Shown one piece after another: positions 53,301 to 62,783 of a stretch of DNA of 64,000 bases (positions are counted from its first letter, which is position 1; each line of letters starts with the position of its first letter). This DNA comes from Gleimia coleocanis DSM 15436 (GTDB taxonomy: Bacteria > Actinomycetota > Actinomycetes > Actinomycetales > Actinomycetaceae). The translations under genes and the position numbers were made by a program. Under the pieces are notes generated by a model that saw only the letters and a list, made by a program, of their open reading frames with translations, searched no databases and was not told the DNA's origin. The stretch covers positions 154,137 to 218,136 of the forward strand of contig NZ_DS999540.1 of assembly GCF_000159015.1 (NCBI RefSeq), written 5' to 3'.

Positions 53301-56300
53301 TTAAATTGATAATCGTGAAACAACTTCCTGAGCTTTTTTCACAGCAACACTACTGCCCTTTTTAACTGCGATTTGCTTAACCCCTTGCCATTCATCTAGA
53401 GGAATAAAACCACGTAAAGTAGCTTCTTGCAACACCTCAGAATGAAGTAAAACAATATCTAAAACACGGTTAACCCAACGTGGCAGCGCATTTTGCGAAG
53501 CAGCATAGCCAAGTGGTCGAGTAAGCATTGGCCACAGCACATTCAACAATTCAGGTTGAGACTCTAACAAATAAACAGCACGAGCAGGACTCCACTGCGG
53601 AAACATTACAAGCTCACTAACCGTAGCTGCTACCGTCACGTCATCAAGTTTTCCTTCCCGCACCAAAGTGCGGACAATGTTACGCTGAGAATAAGGATCA
53701 GGATCAGTAGCTAAATCAGCTAAAATAATCTTTACTAAAAACCTTGCAAAAGCACTGCTTTCGCCTTCTAAAGCACCAGAATTTCCACCACGCCAATTCC
53801 GATACTCAGAAAACACCAGCTGAGATCCATCCCAATGAATAAAACCCTCAGATTTACTCCCGTCAGCTGAAACCCTAACTACCTTCGCCTGGTGTTCGTG
53901 CGTAATCGCGTAATACCAGCCAAACCCAGTATTAATAAACTTCTCATGCGGATAATTACCAGTCTCAAAAATCACTGGTAAAGCACAAGTAGAAACAGCG
54001 GTAGCTTCATCAAAACCACAGATTCTTGCACCGTCCTCGGGAACAGAAACTAACCCCGCCAGCGGTTGCCAAATCTTCTCAAACTCCTCCGGCAATATCC
54101 GAGTCGGCTCCGCAACCAACTGATAAGAAAACTGAGCTTCCGGCAACTTAGCTACAACAAACTGCGCAAATTCAACTGCCTTAGACTTCCCCGCCCGACT
54201 CGCCAACGCGCGAACACCAGGTACTTCCAACACCACTTCATCAGCCACTCCAGTCTTCACTGCAACTAGCACTTCATCAACCAGTTCAGCCATAATTTCA
54301 GCAACTTCCGCAGTACCAGCAACCATACGTGGCTTTTGCATGGACGCACCCAGCAAATCATCTAAAACCGGCCACACTACTGAAAGCATTCCCAATTGCG
54401 CAACCTCATACAAGGCTTTCGCTAACGCAGCTAAACTGCTCAGCTCAGAATCCCAATCAAGAAAAGCTACATCCGCAACACCCGGAATTAAAAGACCACG
54501 CTTCCAAGCATTCACTATCCCCTCAGCACAATAATCCGCCATTTTAGGATGAACCGGGCGTTGCAATGCCAGCAAATTTATAGCAGCTTCAGCGGGCAAC
54601 GGCTTCGCCCGATAAGAAGCATCATCTGCGCATAACCCTGCAGAAGAAACCTCTTGCCCAAACCAACGCATCCCAATAAACGCTGGCGCACCCCAATGAG
54701 GAAAAAGTCGTGTGGATTCTGTATCCATATAGTTCAGTCGAAAAGGCAACTGCAGGCCCTTTAGCGACTGAGGCATTTCCAAAACCACTTTCAACCATCC
54801 AGATGAGCTATCAATACTGCCCTCTGGCAAAGGATCTGCCAAGTAATCCCGAATCACTTGAGCTGCATCGCGATCCAATACGGTTCCATCCATCAACCTC
54901 ACCGGCACTCCAGCAGGCAAGCCAAACAAATTGATTTCATCACCTAATGCAGACACATCTAAACGCAATAAACTCAGCACCAGATCGGATTCCAAAACCT
55001 CAGCTTGAGACCGGGCGTAAAGTACAAGCCGGTCAGCTAAATCAGCAAAAGCCACAGAAGAATCAAGTCGCGACGGGGTAGAAAGCAAACAAGGAATCTT
55101 CCCTAACGCAGCAAACACCATCTGTGAATGCGATAAATAGTCATCTGAAAAAAGCTTTACTTCATTATTCTCAAGCCACGAAAATATTAGTGGAGACCAA
55201 ACTTTATGTTTAACCCCATTAAGTGCCAGCCGAACTTGTGCAACATCTTCACGCGCTAACTCAACCGCGAGTGCTAAAAGTCTATCCCCCTCAATATCAA
55301 AAAGATACTGTTCGTCCGTGCGTAGAAAATTAATGACGTGAGCTAAAGCTGTTACGCTAACTTCCCCAAGAATAAACTCTGGTACTTCCCACAAGGGTGG
55401 TGTTGGATTCCACAGCCCTTTAATGTCAGAAGTTTTTTCTGAAACCGGAGTTGTGGCAAGATTCCAGTTTTCTAATAGCTTTTTAGCTATCCGTGCAGAG
55501 GGTTTTTCTTTAGAAGCAGCCAGTTCGTTTAATCTATCAGCTAGTATCAGTGCTTCTGCTGTCTGCACGTCCTGACGTTGTTCCACTGCCTTAAGCACTT
55601 GTAAACGAGTTTTAGCAGCTTTTGCATAAAGTGAAGTTAATGCTATTTCCGCAGCTTCTGCTGGGCTTAAAACAGCAATCAAAGACGGAGCAAATGCTTC
55701 CACAACTGGTGTTTCACCCGAAGTCAAAACGTTCTTAAAAACTTCTTGATTTGCTAATAACTCTGTTGTGTCTAGCTGCAAGTCTTCAACTAGTAACTGA
55801 GTGTAAGCCTTCCTGTCACCGGGCCTTACCGCTAAATCCAAACCTCTAACGCAAACTTTTATTAACTCATCGCGTGTGATTATATCTGCGTTGGTAAGTG
55901 CAGCCAGCACTTCTTTCAACGGTCCAGTCGCGGCAACACCATTTTCAACACTAGCGAAAACATGGTCTTTAAAAGTAGGTAAAAGATCATCTAAAAAAGG
56001 AAGTTTTGAACCCTCCCTATACATATCTCGCTTCTGTCCAGTAAGAGCATAACGCGCTAACACTACCCAGTCTTTTAGATAGTCTAGGTTCTCCAAAGGA
56101 GCATTTTCAGTGAATAAAGCCAATGCAACTCCCAATGCTCCTTTTACAGAGAGGGTATGTTCGTGCATCCGGGGAACACTTCGATAATAAGATTCTAAAA
56201 ACTGTGCTGCGAAAACCCTTCCCCGTTGGATAATGCAGGAAAAAGTCACTTCATCATCAGTTGTAATAAGTTCTTCAGCACGTCGAGCACTAACACCGCA

Positions 56301-56540
56301 ACGCAGTGCGAAAAGCGCTAACATCTGGTCATTTACCGTATGTGCACTAATCCACCCGTAAGAATTCTCTGCTACCCTACCGTATTCTCCCCAGTCGCCA
56401 GTCTCTAAACCTTGCACTACCCGACGTTGTTGTTCCACAGTTCCTAAAGGAAGATTAAGAATCTCATCATACTGAGCAGTATGCCAACCTAATTCCTTAA
56501 AAACTGCGATAGACTCATTCAACAGAGGGTTAGGTTTCAT
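53301..56540 (-). CDS. 1079-residue helical protein, DUF6493-like, partner of the SWIM protein
   Basis: Largest protein in the window. The first ~500 residues are helical, repeat-like (LEVVLAALTNADII; LALALFTENAPL; EIALTSLYAKAAKTRLQVLKA), suggesting HEAT/ARM-type solenoid; the later half mixes beta segments (HWDGSQLVFSEYRNWRGG). No catalytic motif, membrane span or P-loop was seen. Length, order and its 4-bp overlap with a SWIM zinc-finger gene resemble bacterial DUF6493+SWIM pairs that sometimes include MoxR and VWA genes; those are absent here. Function unknown. Confidence 0.65.
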   Translation of the reverse strand: MKPNPLLNESIAVFKELGWHTAQYDEILNLPLGTVEQQRRVVQGLETGDWGEYGRVAENSYGWISAHTVNDQMLALFALRCGVSARRAEELITTDDEVTFSCIIQRGRVFAAQFLESYYRSVPRMHEHTLSVKGALGVALALFTENAPLENLDYLKDWVVLARYALTGQKRDMYREGSKLPFLDDLLPTFKDHVFASVENGVAATGPLKEVLAALTNADIITRDELIKVCVRGLDLAVRPGDRKAYTQLLVEDLQLDTTELLANQEVFKNVLTSGETPVVEAFAPSLIAVLSPAEAAEIALTSLYAKAAKTRLQVLKAVEQRQDVQTAEALILADRLNELAASKEKPSARIAKKLLENWNLATTPVSEKTSDIKGLWNPTPPLWEVPEFILGEVSVTALAHVINFLRTDEQYLFDIEGDRLLALAVELAREDVAQVRLALNGVKHKVWSPLIFSWLENNEVKLFSDDYLSHSQMVFAALGKIPCLLSTPSRLDSSVAFADLADRLVLYARSQAEVLESDLVLSLLRLDVSALGDEINLFGLPAGVPVRLMDGTVLDRDAAQVIRDYLADPLPEGSIDSSSGWLKVVLEMPQSLKGLQLPFRLNYMDTESTRLFPHWGAPAFIGMRWFGQEVSSAGLCADDASYRAKPLPAEAAINLLALQRPVHPKMADYCAEGIVNAWKRGLLIPGVADVAFLDWDSELSSLAALAKALYEVAQLGMLSVVWPVLDDLLGASMQKPRMVAGTAEVAEIMAELVDEVLVAVKTGVADEVVLEVPGVRALASRAGKSKAVEFAQFVVAKLPEAQFSYQLVAEPTRILPEEFEKIWQPLAGLVSVPEDGARICGFDEATAVSTCALPVIFETGNYPHEKFINTGFGWYYAITHEHQAKVVRVSADGSKSEGFIHWDGSQLVFSEYRNWRGGNSGALEGESSAFARFLVKIILADLATDPDPYSQRNIVRTLVREGKLDDVTVAATVSELVMFPQWSPARAVYLLESQPELLNVLWPMLTRPLGYAASQNALPRWVNRVLDIVLLHSEVLQEATLRGFIPLDEWQGVKQIAVKKGSSVAVKKAQEVVSRLSI

Positions 56541-57868
56541 TTATTTTCAGTCCGTTTCAAAATCGCCGCTAAAATGTGCTTGCATGGGCCGCGTCTACCG
56601 CCATGAGAAACATGCCAGAAGCAGTTACACACCGCCCCAACTTCCAGGGCTTCAAGATCATTTCCTAAACGGATAAAGTACTCGGTGCTACCTGATTTAA
56701 CAATCCAATCCGGTCCGGCGGCACGTACTCGCCCGCCCTCGTAAAGCTTCCGCGCAGCTCCTAAACGCGGGTTAGACTGCAAAACATTTTCATGTTCTGC
56801 TGGCAGCTCCCGATGGAAATAAGCGCGCGCATGCGGATCCCAACCGACCCTACCAGAGCCAGCTAATAAAGCTAAAGCTGATTCCACGCGCACAGCAGAT
56901 AAACCCGTTTTTTCAGCTAAAAGATTTAAGTCAATGACGGCTTCAAACGCTAAAACCGCTGAAACTAAATCAGCATCTGCAACCACGTTATCAGCTGCTA
57001 AGCTAACCAACATTGAACCTTCACCTGAGAATCCACGCCACGCTTCCTCAGTGAGCAAAAGAGTAAAGCGCCCTCCAGGTAAATCTAAACTCAGTAAAGC
57101 ACCTAGACCATCAGTTGCAGATTGAAAAATACTCATACCCTGTGCGTAAGGCAGAAGGCGCTTCAAAGCACTCAAACGATGCACGCCGGGAATAAGCACC
57201 GAATCAGGAAGCGGGCGTTTAGATACGTTAATGCTATTACCACTAAGAGTTAACCAAACATTACCGTTAACTGCACTGGCAGGAGGAAGCGTCGCAAGGA
57301 ACGCTTTCGCAGCACTCGCGCTCACCTGGAAAGCCAGCTTAAATTCCGGCAGAATCTGCGAAATATTCCCAAGGGCGTTCAACCAGCGACTAGGCATTTC
57401 CACTGGACGTTCACTGGCTTTCTGAGTTTTCGTAACTGCGGTTAACCCCTCAGCACTCACGTTCAAACGCAAAGTTTCATGAGCTGAAATTTCACTTAAC
57501 AAACGACGAGTTTCACTATTAATATCAACGTTTGTTGTTCCAAATCCTATTTGCCCACCGTCCAACGCCGAATCAAATAGTTCAAAACAAGCATAGACAC
57601 TGTTACAAGCTGAGAAGCACTCCGCACGGAGCCGGTCGCCATGAGCAGAAAGAATAGGATCACGTTGGCTTTGCGGAGTGTACTTATAATATCTAGTTGA
57701 CGTAATTTCAGAAAGCGCTACCAGACTACGCGCAACTACTTGCGGTTCATTGGTGAAGCCCGTAAAAAATGTGAGGTTCTCTGCTGCGCCGCCTATTCCT
57801 TTACCCGGCGCTAATGCAAGATGCAAACTATTTCCAGTAAGCGAAGTGGTTTCAGAGAAAGCACGCAT
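56537..57868 (-). CDS. SWIM zinc-finger family protein
   Basis: 443 residues, with a C-terminal SWIM motif VCNCFWHVSHGGRRGPCKH (Cys-x-Cys ... Cys-x-His, residues ~415-433) that should bind one zinc and contact nucleic acid or protein. The upstream ~400 residues include a winged-helix-like piece (LLAEKTGLSAVRVESALALLAGSG) followed by WDPHARAYFHRELP, as in bacterial SWIM proteins of the YehQ type. ATG overlaps ATGA with the next gene. Probably forms a complex with the 1079-residue protein. Confidence 0.8.
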   Translation of the reverse strand: MRAFSETTSLTGNSLHLALAPGKGIGGAAENLTFFTGFTNEPQVVARSLVALSEITSTRYYKYTPQSQRDPILSAHGDRLRAECFSACNSVYACFELFDSALDGGQIGFGTTNVDINSETRRLLSEISAHETLRLNVSAEGLTAVTKTQKASERPVEMPSRWLNALGNISQILPEFKLAFQVSASAAKAFLATLPPASAVNGNVWLTLSGNSINVSKRPLPDSVLIPGVHRLSALKRLLPYAQGMSIFQSATDGLGALLSLDLPGGRFTLLLTEEAWRGFSGEGSMLVSLAADNVVADADLVSAVLAFEAVIDLNLLAEKTGLSAVRVESALALLAGSGRVGWDPHARAYFHRELPAEHENVLQSNPRLGAARKLYEGGRVRAAGPDWIVKSGSTEYFIRLGNDLEALEVGAVCNCFWHVSHGGRRGPCKHILAAILKRTENK

Positions 57869-57883
57869 TAAATAACCTTATCC

Positions 57884-58663
57884 TTATTCTTCGTCCTCTT
57901 CAGGACCCAGATCAACTACCTGCAAGTCTACGTGGACGCCCAGCAAGTTACCATCCGCATCATGCGTAGTTTTCACCTTGAAGTAGTTGTCACCCCAACC
58001 AGAATGAGTGAAAGCGATATTCTCACCGGCTTCGGCCAACGGGAAAACAATGTTTGCTTTCGCAGCTTCATAAAAGTCTGGCGAATCCATCAGATCAAAC
58101 CAAGAACCTTCAACCCCTTCGCAAAAGAAAGTTTCGTACCAGTTCACGCCTTTAGGCATACAGGTACGAGCCGCCTGATGATCGCAAAAACCGACAGTAG
58201 CCGTGTCTACCCCCACGAAAAGTGGATTACCCTCAATATCGACTGCCTGGCGAACTTCAGCAACACTACCCTCCCTGAAAATCATCGACAGGTAGGCTTC
58301 CCGCTCATGAGATTGATCTTGCTCCGCTGACACATCCGCAACAGTGACATAGACAGAATGTTTGCCAGCCGGCACCGTCATTGCAGGGCACTCAGCTAAA
58401 AACATGAATGGATCGCACACTTCCAACAGTCCCGAAGGAACATTCACCTCCCCCAACGAGGCTACTCGCAACGTCAGGTGATCTCTACAAAAGATTTCAG
58501 GGAAAGTCTCGTCGAATGGACTTGGGACTTTACCAGATACTAGAGCATAAAACTCTTGAGATACATCCTGAGGCATGAGAGTACACTCCTTCTTTTTCTG
58601 GCAAATAGCACAGTTCTTCATAGTCTTAAATAAACCGTTTGAAGACACTGAATCTGCGCTCAT
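57884..58663 (-). CDS. DUF4241-like protein with N-terminal Cys cluster
   Basis: 259 residues. The core matches the DUF4241 pattern: EVNVPSGLLEVCDPFMFLA, TVPAGKHSVYVTVADVS, VGVDTATVGFCDHQAARTC and ENIAFTHSGWGDNYFKV. An extra N-terminal CAICQKKKEC may bind metal. Some DUF4241 proteins occur among immunity-type genes, but no toxin was found here. The first ATG lacks a ribosome site; ATG 58621 is possible. It is 15 bp upstream of the SWIM gene. Confidence 0.6.
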   Translation of the reverse strand: MSADSVSSNGLFKTMKNCAICQKKKECTLMPQDVSQEFYALVSGKVPSPFDETFPEIFCRDHLTLRVASLGEVNVPSGLLEVCDPFMFLAECPAMTVPAGKHSVYVTVADVSAEQDQSHEREAYLSMIFREGSVAEVRQAVDIEGNPLFVGVDTATVGFCDHQAARTCMPKGVNWYETFFCEGVEGSWFDLMDSPDFYEAAKANIVFPLAEAGENIAFTHSGWGDNYFKVKTTHDADGNLLGVHVDLQVVDLGPEEDEE

Positions 58664-58699
58664 TATATAAAATGTGCAGGCATATAAAAAGGGAAAAAT

Positions 58700-59734
58700 C
58701 TAGTAACCGAAATATTCTCCCTCAAATATAAATTTTTCTGGATTGGCTTGGATATAGTGAAGCTCATCATCTGCACCGTCATATTCAAAGATAAAATCGT
58801 CTGCCTCGTCCAATAACGCTAAATACGTTTCTTCGTTCTCTTTACGAATCGCTTCTAAACTATCAAATCGCTCTTGTCTATCAAAAGGAATAGCTCCACC
58901 ACAGTAGTCGATAACCTTCTGAAAATTACCTGCGTAGTCAAACATCCCAAAATGTTTGAAACCGTTTAAGGTATCTTGCCACACAACTCCCGCAGAGTTA
59001 TAGAAGAACTGATCGTGTCCCCCATTATTCACTTCGGCAAAATACCAAGTCATTGCCAACAGGTATCTTTGTTCTAAAGTGAATCGTTGTGCGGTGTTAA
59101 GGTACTCTTCATGACCGTCATATATGTTGATTTCACACCACATGGGATCAATAATCGCCCATGAAGAATCAGCATTTTCAACGTCCTCGACACTAAATTT
59201 TACCTGCTTGATTTTCTTGCTAAACCCCAGAGGTTCATTGTCCCCTTGCGTATCTGTAGACGCAAAGTAGCTTTCCGCAATACTTGGATATTTTTCTTTA
59301 TGAGACTCGATAAAGTCTTCAAACTGTGCGCTGCTGTAGCGAAGGAGCTTTATACAATCGGCAATGAGTTCACTAGAATCACTCAATTCAACTGCTGTGT
59401 TAAGTAAAGATAAAACCTTATGAGCATTCGATTCACAATCCTGCGAAAGACTATCCGTAATTTGGGAGTAAGAAAAAGCAAGACGGTAATGCCATCTAGC
59501 ATCGCGATCTTCTTCAGCTACCGCTTCAAAAATAGTTATCGCAACTTCATAATCAGCAGTATTGTTATAAGCCCTGCCCAACTCACCAAGCAATCTGCCA
59601 TCTAAACTCTCTAGATCAGATGACGACAGGAGCGTAATAATTTCCCTACGATCAACCCAAGCATCCAAATTCTCAATGACCGCGAACTTCTCATCATTGG
59701 TAAAGGTTTGAAACTCATCCACCGTTAGTTTCAT
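58700..59734 (-). CDS. Protein with helical N-terminus and DUF4375/DMP19-like C-terminal domain
   Basis: 344 residues. Residues ~1-170 look TPR-like (LGELGRAYNNTADYEVAITIFEAV, RLAFSYSQITDS). The C-terminal ~140 residues match DMP19/DUF4375: LLAMTWYFAEVNNGGHDQFFYNSAG (family core NGGxxQFFxNS) and acidic FIFEYDGADDELH. Neisseria DMP19 mimics DNA to bind a regulator; such domains also appear in immunity-like genes. GGAGG-type site precedes the ATG. Heads the four-gene leftward run. Confidence 0.7.
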   Translation of the reverse strand: MKLTVDEFQTFTNDEKFAVIENLDAWVDRREIITLLSSSDLESLDGRLLGELGRAYNNTADYEVAITIFEAVAEEDRDARWHYRLAFSYSQITDSLSQDCESNAHKVLSLLNTAVELSDSSELIADCIKLLRYSSAQFEDFIESHKEKYPSIAESYFASTDTQGDNEPLGFSKKIKQVKFSVEDVENADSSWAIIDPMWCEINIYDGHEEYLNTAQRFTLEQRYLLAMTWYFAEVNNGGHDQFFYNSAGVVWQDTLNGFKHFGMFDYAGNFQKVIDYCGGAIPFDRQERFDSLEAIRKENEETYLALLDEADDFIFEYDGADDELHYIQANPEKFIFEGEYFGY

Positions 59735-60157
59735 TGCATTTCCTCCAGATTAAGCAAACTCCCAGTTATCTCACTGTGGCAACCTCTCAAAAGTGAGCTA
59801 ACAAGAAGTATATCCCTTGGGCAGGATCATATAAACACTAGCAAGGCAGGGAAATGCACTACAGGCAAAACCCACGTGGCGTTTCGCCAAGCGGGTCATC
59901 TTACGTAAACCTCCTTTTAAAACCACCCTCATGCTCATATCATATTAATGGTAGGGCGATAATACGGAACTAAGATGATTGTGAGGTACAGATGGCTGCG
60001 TAACTAACGAGTTCTTGGCTAACTAGTTAACTAGCTTTCTGCAGTAAACGCGGGAGTTGCGGTTCCCACGCAGAAAAAACGCGGGAACCGCGACTCGCAC
60101 GCAAAAGGTGCGCGGGAGATTAACTTCCCGCGCACCTTCAGTTATAAAACCGTCAGC
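59735..60157. other. 423-bp intergenic region ahead of the efe operon's 3' end
   Basis: Holds the promoter region of the accessory operon, a short hairpin TGGCGTTTCGCCA near 59897-59909, the palindrome CTAGTTAACTAG (60023-60034) and repeat array F. No open frame with a ribosome site longer than a few codons and no tRNA was seen. Confidence 0.5.
60047..60141 (+). repeat. 31-bp intergenic repeat array, locus F
   Basis: Three tandem units starting at 60048, 60079 and 60110, exactly 31 bp apart; the last is a near-perfect palindrome (GGTGCGCGGGAG...TTCCCGCGCACC) that can terminate efeB transcription. Same orientation as the other loci. Confidence 0.75.
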
Positions 60158-61462
60158 CTAAGCCTCAAAAAGCTTAGCTCCCACAAAAGAGCCCTGCTCT
60201 ACACCAGGTGGTACTACGAAAACAGCTGAGGACTTAGTCTTCAAATACTCAACGAACATATCGTCACGCGCCATATTCTTATGCACGGTTGCGAAGCTCT
60301 CAGGAGAGTTAACATAAGCAATGAAGAATAAGCCAGCCGCCAACCGCCCTAGCTCATCATTGCCATCCACATAATTGTAGCCGCGACGCAGCATGTGAAT
60401 GCCATTGTTATTAGAAGGATGGGTGCGGAAAACGTGGGAACGCTGATCAATCACTGGATTGCCAGCCTCGTCAGTCTTCTTAAAGTCAGGGGTGGTGAAC
60501 TCATGCCCGCCAGACAGCGGTGCACCACTACCCTTTTCGCGGCCAAGTACACGGTTCTGTTCTTCCAAGCGTAAACCATCCCAAACTTCAATAGTCATGG
60601 AGATTTTACGGGTTACCAGGTAAGAACCACCCTTACACCAGTCTGGACCGTCCTTAATCCACACGTGCTGCGCCAATTTCTCTGGCTCCTCCGCGTGCAG
60701 GTTGTTAGTACCGTCTTTTTGGCCAAAGAGGTTACGTGGAGTTTTCTGTTCCTGGGAAGTGGAGGAAGTCCGTCCAAAACCAATCTGTGACCAGCGAATA
60801 CTGGTCTTGCCAAAACCAATGCGCGTGAGGTTACGGATTGCGTGAATAGCAACCTGAGGATCATTTGCACATGCCTGGATACAGATGTCACCGCCGGAAA
60901 TAAGTGGGTCAATAAAGTCATTAACCATCTTTGGCAGTGGTTTAGCTAAAGCTTCCGGAAGTTGGTCTTTAATGCCAAAACGGTCTACGCCCTCGGTAGT
61001 TTCAAAGAGGGTTTTACCGAAACCAAAAGTGATAGTGAGGCCGAAAGGACCGTGGTCAGCTGCTTCACCGGTATCACCCGGAGGTGATAGCGGGTCCCCG
61101 TCAAACGCGCCTTCCGCATTTACTGGTAAGCCCAGCATCATGCGGCTGGAAGCGTAACTCCAGTCCTGCAATAGTTCAATGAGTTCTTCGCGGGTCACGC
61201 CTTCATTTACGTCGAGGGCGGCGAAGTGCAGGTTTTCTTGCGCAGGAGTGATGATGCCACTTTGAATATCTCCGTAGAAATCGTATTCTAAATCTTCGAA
61301 TTCTCGAGCAGACTGAGTGGTGATTACTCCCGAGTTGATACCCAACGCGTGCGCGCTGGCACCGATACCCGCCCCAACTACTGCAGCACCAGTTAAAGCC
61401 AGGTAGCCGCGGCGAGATAAACCCGGTTTAGTTTCCTGTGGTTCATTAGCTGATTCAGTCAT
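60158..61462 (-). CDS. efeB: Dyp-type peroxidase / deferrochelatase EfeB
   Basis: 434 residues with a Tat signal (SRRGYLALTGAAVVGAG, residues ~14-30). DyP motif: LFGQKDGTNNLHAEEP (GxxDG), conserved heme-proximal His in GGHEFTTP or downstream NNGIHMLRRGYNYVD. EfeB oxidises ferrous iron or extracts iron from heme outside the membrane. Last gene of the efeUOB operon, 17 bp after efeO. Confidence 0.93.
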   Translation of the reverse strand: MTESANEPQETKPGLSRRGYLALTGAAVVGAGIGASAHALGINSGVITTQSAREFEDLEYDFYGDIQSGIITPAQENLHFAALDVNEGVTREELIELLQDWSYASSRMMLGLPVNAEGAFDGDPLSPPGDTGEAADHGPFGLTITFGFGKTLFETTEGVDRFGIKDQLPEALAKPLPKMVNDFIDPLISGGDICIQACANDPQVAIHAIRNLTRIGFGKTSIRWSQIGFGRTSSTSQEQKTPRNLFGQKDGTNNLHAEEPEKLAQHVWIKDGPDWCKGGSYLVTRKISMTIEVWDGLRLEEQNRVLGREKGSGAPLSGGHEFTTPDFKKTDEAGNPVIDQRSHVFRTHPSNNNGIHMLRRGYNYVDGNDELGRLAAGLFFIAYVNSPESFATVHKNMARDDMFVEYLKTKSSAVFVVPPGVEQGSFVGAKLFEA

Positions 61463-61478
61463 TTCGGCCTCTAACCTA

Positions 61479-62756
61479 TTACTCGATGCCCAGGATGGTG
61501 GAGGTCAGCTTGGACATTGGTTCACGGACAGCATCCAGCTTAACAATGAGTTCCTTCTGCTGCTTTGAATCAACCTTATCGTAGAGGGTAAAGCCCTTTT
61601 CGTAGCTGCCGTACTTGTTCAACTCTGCCTGCAGGTCTGCGATTGCGTCGTTTACTTCCTTAACCAGTTTCTTACCTTCTTCACCCTTTCGCTCTGCGAT
61701 TGGTGCTACCAGGTCGAAAGCAATCTTAGAGCCATCCAAGTTTGCCTGGAAGTCCCATAGGTCGTAGTGGCTCCACCAGTTTTCTTCGCCGGTTACCTTG
61801 TTTACTGCGATTTCTTCCAACAGTGCGGTTGCGCCGTTAGAGACAGTGGAAATAGTTACACCGTTTTCTGCAATGTAGTTTTCACCGTGGATAGTTTCAT
61901 ACAGTTTGTTCACGTCTGCGCGTAGTGCTTCGCCGATACGCTTACGATCCGCGTCGGTGGATGGTTTCCAGCCTTCGTGGGCGCTGGTGCCATCTACCTG
62001 CACGGCGTCAGCTGCTGGTACCCACAGGTCTTTTTCGATGCGGTGGAAGCCCAGCCATTCAGTGAAAGTTGGGTCATCAGCTTTCAGCGCGTCTGCTTCA
62101 GCTAAGTAATCGATTTCGCGGTAGTCGATACGTGGGTCCAGGGTGCCCAGTGCTTCTGCGATTGGTTCAATACGTTCGTAGTGAACGCGCATCTGTGCGT
62201 ATAGTTCGCGTGCCTTGTCATCGTCTTTAGCGATGTAGGCGTCAACGAATTCGTCTACCTTTGGTGCTAGTTCAGCTACTTCGTTCTTTGCGAAGCCTAC
62301 GTAGCTTTCAACTGCGGCTTCAAACAGTTCTTTATCTTCACCTGATAGTTCTACTGCTTCACCTGTTACTTTGAAAGCGGCTTTACCGATGTTGTCGCCA
62401 CGCATTCCTGGCTTACATGCGGTGAAGTAGTCACCTGGCTGCAGAGTGACAGTTAGGTCTGCGCTGGAGCCCGGGGCAATGTTTTCGCGTTCACCAACGA
62501 TACGCAGTCCGTCAGCTGCCAGCAGGTAAAACTCAGTTACCTTAGTGCCGTCATTTTTAACGTTGAATGACACGGTACCTGAGGTTGCTTCGGTTGCGGA
62601 TACTTCACAAGCGTCGTTGGTGGAGCTAACGTTCACTACGCTTCCGGTAGCTTCACCAGTTTTAGCTGCGGAGGTTTCTGCAGTGTTGCCGCAACCGGCG
62701 ATGAGGATGGCGGTAGCTGCTGCTAGTGCGCCGGTGGTTACAGCCATTTTTTTCAT
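61479..62756 (-). CDS. efeO: EfeO iron-uptake lipoprotein (imelysin/M75 domain)
   Basis: 425 residues. Lipoprotein signal with lipobox IAGC (Cys ~22), an N-terminal cupredoxin-like domain ~35-135 (FNVKNDGTKVTEFYLLA, LQPGDYFTACKPGMRGDN) and an M75 imelysin domain with WLGFHRIEKDLW (HxxE). It captures iron outside the membrane and hands it to EfeU. Follows efeU by 27 bp. Confidence 0.93.
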   Translation of the reverse strand: MKKMAVTTGALAAATAILIAGCGNTAETSAAKTGEATGSVVNVSSTNDACEVSATEATSGTVSFNVKNDGTKVTEFYLLAADGLRIVGERENIAPGSSADLTVTLQPGDYFTACKPGMRGDNIGKAAFKVTGEAVELSGEDKELFEAAVESYVGFAKNEVAELAPKVDEFVDAYIAKDDDKARELYAQMRVHYERIEPIAEALGTLDPRIDYREIDYLAEADALKADDPTFTEWLGFHRIEKDLWVPAADAVQVDGTSAHEGWKPSTDADRKRIGEALRADVNKLYETIHGENYIAENGVTISTVSNGATALLEEIAVNKVTGEENWWSHYDLWDFQANLDGSKIAFDLVAPIAERKGEEGKKLVKEVNDAIADLQAELNKYGSYEKGFTLYDKVDSKQQKELIVKLDAVREPMSKLTSTILGIE

Positions 62757-62783
62757 GGTTTTTCCTTTGTTAGTTGGGTCTTT

